NCBI RefSeq assembly: GCF_000002865.3
Contig: NW_001865046.1
Span: 1,121,131-1,162,547 of the forward strand
Source of the DNA: Monosiga brevicollis MX1
Taxonomy: Eukaryota; Opisthokonta; Choanoflagellata; Craspedida; Salpingoecidae
Direction of reading: 5' to 3'
DNA length: 41,417 nt
Part shown: one piece after another, positions 34,297-41,417 of the stretch
Position numbering within the stretch: the stretch's first letter is position 1
Layout: every line of letters starts with the position of its first letter
Made by a program: the position numbers and the translations under genes
The notes under the pieces: generated by a model
What the model was told of the DNA's origin: nothing
The model's database searches: none
What the model saw: only the letters and a program-made list of their open reading frames with translations

Positions 34297-37200
34297 ATGG
34301 CGCAGCAGCACTCTGCTGGGGAACAAACACCCAGACCGGGGTCCCCAGTGGGGGTTGTCGAGCCCGAGGAGCACGCCGAGCCTGCCACGGCCATCTCCGT
34401 TCAGTTTCACCGGCAACATAGTCGTCAAGAGCATGTTCAACTGCAAATCGGATGCGCGCACACGCATAGCCACGTTGTGGCAGAGATGCGCCTGACCCTG
34501 ACCCGACATGCTCGAGCATCGGCTGCGCATTGCATCCCAGGCTCGACCCCAACTGCCGATGCAGATAAGCGAGCGCTTGCTGATCTCGAAGCACTTGTTG
34601 ACGAGCTGGATGGATCCCCCTTTGATCGCTTGAAACAAGACGCACCTCATATGCTGGCCCGTCTTCGGTGTGCGGCCCGTGCTCCCGACGTGGCGCTGAC
34701 AGTGCGCCAGTTGGCCATGGACATGTTATACCAACTGTCCACGCTCTGCCGTGCCCTGGAGAACTTGGCACGCTTGGATGTCCTTACGGGCCAAGAGCCT
34801 GCCACGCCCAACATGTCGCCCGTGCGACGTGCTCCGGCCGAGACGCCGCCGGCCGGCACTTCTGCTTGGCATCACTCCAGCCCCAACCCGCCTCGACTAA
34901 ATCTGGATGTGTCCATGGCCAGTTTGAGTCACTCCTTTGCCTCGGTAGTGAGCTTGGATGACTCTCGCGCCGCCTGCCCCCCTTCGCCCATGCAGCCCAG
35001 TGTGAGTGATGATGCGCTTGACGTGGCTGACTTTGAGTTGCCTCAAGCGCAAGTCGGCTTTCGTCGCCCGGCCCCGCCCTCCACTGGCCAGCTGATCCGG
35101 CAAAATGCCCGAGATACATCACCCGTGATCCCCTCCAGCGAGGCCCTGCCGACTTCTACCCCATATCGTGGTCTTTTGGCCGACACCATGTTGGCGACGC
35201 CCATGAATCGACGAAAGCGCAGCAGCGTCTCTACGGCCAGCCCCTGTTTGAAGGAGTCGCAGCCTCCTGGTCAGTCTTGTGCTCAACGAGGCCCTTGCCA
35301 CCGCCCCCACTCATTAAATTTTGCCTACTCAGCCCGACCTCATTCACTTTGATGCCTTTGTATGTTTGCTGGCACGGCCTTTCTGTAGGCTACAAGGACT
35401 TTGAGATCATCAAGCCCGTCTCTCGCGGGGCCTTTGGAAGCGTCTTTCTTGTTCGCAAGAAGGACTCGCAGCAAATTTATGCTATGAAGGTGCAAGCTCT
35501 GCTGATGGTCGCCGTGCCTGGCACTGCGTTGCACCTATGCCGCCACGTTCTCGCGGCTAATCGCCACCGCTCACAACCTGGATCCCCTTGCATGCCTTGG
35601 CCCGTGTGATTTAGATGATGCGCAAAGAAGTGTTGAGGCACAAAAATATGGTCGATCAGGTGGTGACAGAGCGCGACGCGCTGGCGCTGGTCATGAGCCC
35701 CTATGTGGTGCGCCTGTTCTACTCGTTTCGCTCCGAGAATGCCCTTTACCTTGTGATGGAGTACCTGATTGGTGGCGACTTGGGGCAAATGCTCGAGCAG
35801 TTTGGCTCCTTTGACGAGGAGATGGCGCGCTTTTACCTGGGAGAGATAACCATTGCCCTTGAATACCTGCACCGCCATGGCATCATTCATCGTGACCTGA
35901 AGCCCGACAACATCTTGATCGACGCGCGTGGACACCTCAAACTGAGCGACTTTGGTCTCTCGCGTATCTGCCAAGATCAACCTGCACTCTCACCCAACAT
36001 CACCTCGGAGGAACGGCATCGAGGCTCGCCCCGCGAGGGTGCGAGTAACGCGCGCGCTACACCTCAACTCGCAGACCCCCTATCACCTCTGGTGCAGAGC
36101 AGTGAGGCCAAATCCGATTTTACGCGCACGCCCGGGCAGTTGCTCTCACTGAAGACAGACTTTCGTCTCTCTGTACCACGCAAGTGGATGCCGTCGGCAA
36201 GTCGGCGGCGACTGCGCCGGGACTACAACAACAGCGCTGTTCTCACGCAAACTGCCGAGGACGGCGGTTTTACTCGCACACCCTTGCGGGCACGCCACAA
36301 CTACAGCAGCGCCAGCAACCATGGCAACCTCCCCGAAGCAGATGCACACACCTGCCAACAATTCCCTCTGGCAACGGTGTCGTCCTCCATGGCTTCCAGT
36401 GCGCAAGCACCCGGCCCTCGGGAGGCCAAGCGCCGGGCTGTTCCCATGACCATGCCAGTACCCATGACCACCCCCCACGGTCACTTGGCCGCCCCTCGAA
36501 CCAATCTCTCGCACATTTCCGAAGAAAGTATGCTTCACTCAGAGACAGAAAGCATCAGCTTTGAACTCCCACCCTTGCCCATCAACAGTCGGCCCAGCTC
36601 TGCAGGCTACAGCGCATTACAGCACAGTGGCATCAGCGTCAGCTTTGCTAGCCACACGAGCCATGCCAGTCAGCCAAGCCATGGCAATCATTCCCATCAT
36701 CGCGTGCATTACACCACCGAGGCCAACCTCAGCCAAGCCTCCATCCGCTCCTTGTTGCAGCCCGACGCGTCGTTTGCCGGCTGTTCGCTGGGCTCGCGGC
36801 CCTCCACGGCGGGTAGCTCGCGCCTTCATGATTTAACGGGCTTGAGTGAAGCCAGCCCCGCAAAGGCTCAGGCCTCGCCCACACTTTCATCACCGCGCCC
36901 CTCGACCCCGCGTCACCACTCTCTCAAAGGCACGCCAGACTACCTTGCACCAGAGCTTCTCTTGGGCACCGGGCACGGTTGCCCCGTGGATATTTGGGCG
37001 CTGGGGGTGATTGCATACGAGCTACTCAACGGGTACCCGCCCTTCAATGATGAGACCAAAGAGGCGGTGTTCCGTCGCATCGTTCGCCACGATATGTTGG
37101 ACAGCGAGGTGGAAATGAGCCCGGCGGCTACAGACTTTATCAATGCCTGCCTTGCACCACTGCCCAAGGATCGCCCTTCAGCCCATGCGTTGGAGCATCA

Positions 37201-37405
37201 CGCCCTCTTCAAGGGGTTGGACTTTGCTCAGATGCAGTCTCAGACACCGCCTTTTGTGCCACACCCCGATGGTTGCTTGGACACGGGCTACTTTGAAGGT
37301 CGGGACCGTGGGCAATTGAGCCTCGTAGCCGAACTCAGCTTTGCCACGGACGGCACGCCCATGGACTTGTCAACCCTCAGTGCCGCCGTCTCATCCTCGG
37401 CATGA
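34297..37405 (+). CDS. MASTL: Greatwall/MASTL-type AGC kinase with long activation-loop insert
   Basis: Three exons, 34297-35269, 35389-35489 and 35615-37405, give 954 aa. Kinase motifs: [11 protein letters not shown], Lys358 in [40 protein letters not shown] at 450-457, DFGLS at 470-474. An insert of about 320 Ser/Pro/His-rich residues separates DFG from [13 protein letters not shown], the Greatwall hallmark; the C-lobe continues [23 protein letters not shown]. The C-tail [20 protein letters not shown] matches the MASTL AGC tail. Greatwall promotes mitosis by phosphorylating ENSA/ARPP19, which then inhibit PP2A-B55. The N-terminal extension (about 325 residues) is much longer than in animal MASTL; it has a helical segment at about 90-165 that could relate to the MAST pre-kinase region or be unrelated. 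Fungal Rim15-type kinases are the nearest alternative, but the EYLIGGD and FDEEMA wording favours MASTL. Confidence 0.92.
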
Positions 37406-37989
37406 CAGACGCCTGCTGTGGTTTGTCAAAGTCATGCGGTTTATTTTGCGGTCACGTTGTTTCTCGCGCCAACGCCCGTCTTGTGCATGTACATGACTAT
37501 CTATTTATACTCTCCGTGGCCGCCATTCGTCTTTAAACACGCATGGGCCCGTTCATCTCAGCCCGTATCGCTTTCGTACGTAGTGAGCCGGTTCATCACT
37601 TTGCTTATCATCCCTTCAATTGCTGCCTCTGTCATGAGCTACAATCGAACAATGCCAAAATTACAGTTCTCCCAAAGCTTGGCCAAGCTCGTGCCTTTTA
37701 GATCACCGGCACTTGCTGCGACGCTCTGAATAACACCAATAGAGATTAGTGCAAAAGTCCTTCCAGGCAACCATTCAAACTCCCACAACAGCCCAGCAGG
37801 CCGGCACTCCAGGCCTAACGTCGGTCAACAGTGAGGATGCATTAGGGAACGTGTACGAGAATGACCAAGCGCCGATGGCTCACCAAGCGTTGAGACGTCA
37901 AGCAGGATGGTGATTCTTGAGCGGGCGTGTCTATTACACAATTTGATTTTCGAAGGCAGTTCGACACCGGATAGCATGAGACAAAGAAG
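37406..37989. other. Convergent 3' intergenic
   Basis: Separates the 3' ends of the Greatwall kinase (+) and the lipid kinase (-). No gene recognised; probably two 3' UTRs. Confidence 0.5.
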
Positions 37990-40252
37990 TCAAACCCTCA
38001 AGGCGAATAAATAAGACCTTTCTGGTGAAGAAAGAAAACATGTCTCGCTTGAGCGGTCCTTACGAGGAACGGGACGAAAGAGGGAAAGTGCGCCGGGGAT
38101 GGCCTCAATCAAGACATAATCGCTGGTCACGTCGACAACCTCGCCATCAATGCCAAAGCTACCCCTGGGTCCGGGCTGAGCAACCCGCTGAAGAACGATG
38201 CGCCGTGCTTTGCAATAGTCGACTTGTGGTTGTTGCACATGCGATTCACCTAGGACCAAACGTTGAGATCAACATCGTCAGACCAGGCTTTTCATCCCAT
38301 TGGCAATCTCTCATACGCACCGTCGAGACTGATGCGCGCGAGCAGATCCAGGAAGCGCAAATAGGATACTCGGCCAATCAAGAGAACATCCAAGAGCCCA
38401 TCACATATCCGGCCGTGTGGCCACATTCGACCTAGATGTAAGGGGGCATGAACTTGGTCAAGGTGTCGTCTTGGGAGCGCAGGACTTTTGATAGCCACTT
38501 GCCCAGCATACCTTCGGGCGCGACGCTCATGTTGTAGCCTTCATGAACGCCGACGTTGATAGCTGCATAGGCAGACGCTGGCCGGTGACGCCAGGAAGAC
38601 ACATTGATCATTTGAGCGCTTTGCGCTGACACAAGAGATGGAATGGCCTGTGGGTCCGAATGTGTTGCGCGGGCGTCGTGGTCGACGCTTGCCGTCGCGA
38701 GAGGCAAGGCCTCAGGCTCAATCCATAGGGCGCCTTGATGGTGCACGACTGCCCCGAGCATTTTCTTGGCTCCACAAAAGGCCGTTTTCGAACGTCCCAT
38801 CCAACGATGTCGCTCAATGTCTGAGTTTCATGTGCAGCAAGGATTGAGGCATACTGCCTGGCAGCGCCGGTTTTCTAGGCGAGCAAGCATCTCGACAGAG
38901 TGCGACACGCACCGGCCAAGATATCACCGACAAACCCCCACCCAATACATGTATGCGCAAGTACGGTGGCAGGCTGCGCAGCAAAGGAGGTGGGCGAGCC
39001 AGCGTTGCCGACAGCGGGCTCAGGAATCAGCTCACGCAACGCCATGAGATCAGCAGAAAAGCATTCGCCTTTAATGACTGTCTTGACAGCGGCTGCCAAG
39101 GAGTCCACCTTGATGGTCGCAGCCAGTGCGTTGTCCGTCCCTACAGGCGGGCGCGTAAAGTTGAGTGGAGCGCTCCGCGAAATTGGCCCGTGGCGCTCTG
39201 GAGCACAGGGCTTGAGGCAATGGAGCCCTTCATACCGGCTGGAAGAATTGCCATGGGCAAGCGGCTGTGCTGCATATTGCCATTGAGGACCTGTTTGATC
39301 ATGTGCCACAAGGGTGATGCGGGGAAAGGTCAGGGGGGGCTGTAGCGGTGGCTCTACGCAGCATGTGCTCACTGCTCCGCACCTCTGTGATGTGGCCGTC
39401 CCCCCCCATGGCGAGGAGGTGAGTGACACCGTGTGCGGTGGCAGCAGCGGCCGCCAAGTTGGCCGCTTGCTGGGGGCCATCAGTGGGCGTCACCAAGTAG
39501 TGCAGACCCACTGCATCAAAGATGGGCAACACCTGTGTGCAGGGGCCTCTGGTCAAGCAAGGGTTCTGTGTCGAAAGGAGCTTTTTGGAGGGAGCTGGAC
39601 AGCGTATTGGATATGTGGGCTACCTGGGATTGCAGCAGCTCCAAACCGGCTCCATTCCCACTGACGGGATTAAGGATGATCTGCCAAACCTGATGGGCCA
39701 GAAAAGGACGCAGCGCATTGCGCCTGATGAGAAAGGCCCAGAGGGTCGGTAGACGCCTGTAGTGGGGAAAGAAGGATGTCTGCGCCGGATCGCACCTCAG
39801 ACTCAAAGGCCCGGAGATGAGTTGCCGCACTCAGGGCTTGGCCAAGTTCCTGTGCCTTGCCGCTGTCGGATACTTCGAGCGTCACCACTTCGATGCTCAG
39901 GCGCTGAGCCAACGGGCTAGCCAAGGCCCAGCTACCGGGGTGCACACGGAGCTATCGCACAAAAAGTGTCAGCTGCTCAAGCCTAAGATCTGATTGCAGG
40001 CTGTGCAAACCCGCTCGGGCCGCAAAATTCGGAACCGGCGAGCAAGCGAGGCGCTGCCAATGGACCAACCAAGCTCAGCGCGACACTGGCACCTTGCAGC
40101 TGCACGGCAACAACGTCGTCCAAGTCCCAGCTGACGACGTCGCCATCTCCACATCGCAGCACGAGCACCGCACCATCCAAGCCAACCTCACCCACTGCCG
40201 TCCAGCCAGAGCCATTGGACCGAGCCCGACCTGTCACTGGCCCCACTGCCAT
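37990..40252 (-). CDS. CERK: Ceramide-kinase-like lipid kinase (DAGK_cat family)
   Basis: Phosphorylates a sphingolipid, most likely ceramide, at membranes. Nine exons (minus): 40252-40070, 39951-39796, 39689-39624, 39532-39383, 39290-39236, 39140-38913, 38820-38512, 38431-38321, 38249-37990; total 505 aa (human CERK 537). The N-terminal ~113 residues look PH-like. Catalytic motifs: NPVSGNG, TPTDGPQQA, the nucleotide-binding GGDGHITEVLNG, and LPMAILPAGTDNALA where sphingosine kinases have GSGNA. Then GWGFVGDILADIERHRWMG, typical of ceramide kinases, AAINVGVHEGYNMS, DGLLDVLLIGRVSYLRFL and the C-terminal FGIDGEVV. All eight junctions agree in phase. Sphingoid-base kinase is the alternative; RWMG after the GD motif favours CERK. 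The long CxxxCxxC motif of animal CERK is not evident. Confidence 0.88.
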
Positions 40253-40959
40253 CCTCCTACACAGCACACACACACACACACTGGATGTTTGGAACCGAAA
40301 CACAAATGCCCTCTAAAGTGTCAGTCTCTTTGATGAGTTGTGTAAGTGCTCAAGAAACTTTTTTCTTCTTTTCTTGCCTCTTGTCTATCTCTTGGCTGTG
40401 GCTGTGTGTCTCTCTGCCTCTTTTGCTCTCGCATTCGGGAGCAGCTGCGTGCTTTGAGGTAGCATAACGTTGTCAATTGCGGGTTCCATGGAAAGGAGGC
40501 CGAATAAGTAAGGACAGGAGGAAAAACAAAAGACTTGGAAAGGATAAAAATGGGAGCGTAGAGAATCCTAAGGAGAGAGAGAAAGCGCACGCCAACAGCA
40601 AGAGCGAGCAATAAAAAAAGAAACAAGCCAATTAACTAGGAAAAACAAAACAGAAAACATTCACACCCTAAAGTAATATCCGGCTTGTTGGTCTCACCGC
40701 TTTCCCCGAAAAGAGCAAAAGAACAACAAACAAAAGCACAAGCACCATCGGGCCAAAGGAGTGATGCACAATAGGCACAAGTAGAACATCACAATAGCAA
40801 CCAACAGCCACTGTGAAAGTCAGACAGCCGACACTAGATATGGTGACCGCGCAGCGGTCCCACGTGCCCTTTAGAGTCCATCAAGCACGTCAATAAGAAC
40901 AAAAGGGCAACGGTGATGCGCACAAGCCTTGAGGGGCGGCAGCCATCATCTTGCGGCTT
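40253..40959. other. Intergenic upstream of the lipid kinase
   Basis: Contains a short (CA)n (40263-40280) next to the lipid-kinase start and an A-rich stretch (about 40500-40740). No coding signal found. It should hold the lipid-kinase promoter and the 3' UTR of the right-edge gene. Confidence 0.45.
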
Positions 40960-41417
40960 TTACAGGCCAAAAGGGCCGTGCTCACTCAGTTCATCGCGGG
41001 CTCTGTCAAACGTCTCGGACAAATTTTTAGAGCTGCGCGAAATATCAGCCATCCCACTACAACGACACCGAAATATTGGTGAGACACGGGTGCCATCCCA
41101 AGCCCAAGAGTCATATCCGAGCCAGCATGAATTTGCGAGAGAAGAGTGACGCACTCTGAATCATTCGAATCATCCATGGCAGTGTCACCTCGGCGCCTGC
41201 AACAAATAAATCGAGCAAAGTCACAAGAATCGTGAGGACACTGGGGTGCCATGTTCGTTGCGGAACGAAAACAAATCAAAGGCGGCTGTCAGGCCGCACC
41301 AGCTCTCGGAGTAATGAGTCGACAACGGAGAGCCCGTAAAGTGGCTTGGATCCTCCTGCTGGCATACACAAAAAGATGCGGCGTCAGCGCCCAAAGACAG
41401 TCTGGAGGTGTCAATAT
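40960..41417 (-). CDS. 3' end of an unidentified gene, cut by the window edge
   Basis: Two exons are inferable on the minus strand: about 41198-41152, after a good TTGTTGCAG acceptor, coding RRGDTAMDDSNDS, and about 41055-40960, coding GMADISRSSKNLSETFDR then ARDELSEHGPFGL and stop. They join in phase (GA|T). A further upstream piece at about 41417-41370 (DTSRLSLGADAASF) may be another exon. The tail is hydrophilic and acidic-basic mixed, with no motif I recognise. Strand and stop are reasonably supported; the identity is unknown. Confidence 0.42.

Noticed and set aside
1-41417. tRNA, rRNA, or bacterial-type operons and terminators
   Set aside because: No cloverleaf, rRNA core motif or ribosome-binding-site pattern was seen. 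Introns and gene content are eukaryotic.

Overview
The window is nuclear DNA of a compact, intron-rich unicellular eukaryote. Genes carry many short introns (mostly about 45-210 bases, GT-AG plus two likely GC-AG), and two-thirds of the 14 genes have recognisable eukaryotic homologues. The set (Greatwall kinase, MRNIP, GRASP, MAGOH, MLH1, mitofusin, a ceramide-kinase-like enzyme) plus a giant transmembrane VWA/mucin-like protein is what I would expect from a choanoflagellate such as Monosiga. That assignment is inference: no rRNA or other direct marker is present. All exon models were built by hand from splice consensus, phase continuity and protein similarity. Every joined model listed with a length is divisible by three and free of internal stops.

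Layout, left to right: PH-domain protein (+, 12-1917); 250-aa short-chain dehydrogenase (+, 2543-4183); MRNIP homologue (+, 4485-5594); mitofusin (-, 5928-9871, 14 exons); 1,927-aa type I membrane protein with three VWA domains (+, 11456-17481); 626-aa coiled-coil protein (-, 18043-20924); small two-helix membrane protein (+, 21912-22310); MLH1 (-, 22628-27429, 20 exons); unidentified basic disordered protein (+, 27901-29499); MAGOH (-, 29847-31053); GRASP (+, 31588-33764); Greatwall/MASTL kinase (+, 34297-37405); ceramide-kinase-like lipid kinase (-, 37990-40252); and the 3' end of an unidentified gene (-, 40960 to the right edge).

The genes are not one pathway. MLH1 and MRNIP both belong to DNA repair, Greatwall to mitotic entry, MAGOH to the exon junction complex, GRASP to the Golgi, mitofusin to mitochondrial outer-membrane fusion, and the lipid kinase to sphingolipid signalling. 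From mitofusin to GRASP the strands alternate strictly, so neighbours share divergent promoters and converge at 3' ends.

The least explained objects are the VWA receptor (N-glycosylation sequons built into a mucin-like tandem repeat, antistasin-like cysteine modules, a membrane-proximal region of unknown fold), the 626-aa coiled-coil protein, the 312-aa basic protein sharing a promoter with MLH1, and MLH1 itself, whose locus is full of simple repeats and encodes nine consecutive Ser-Gln dipeptides.
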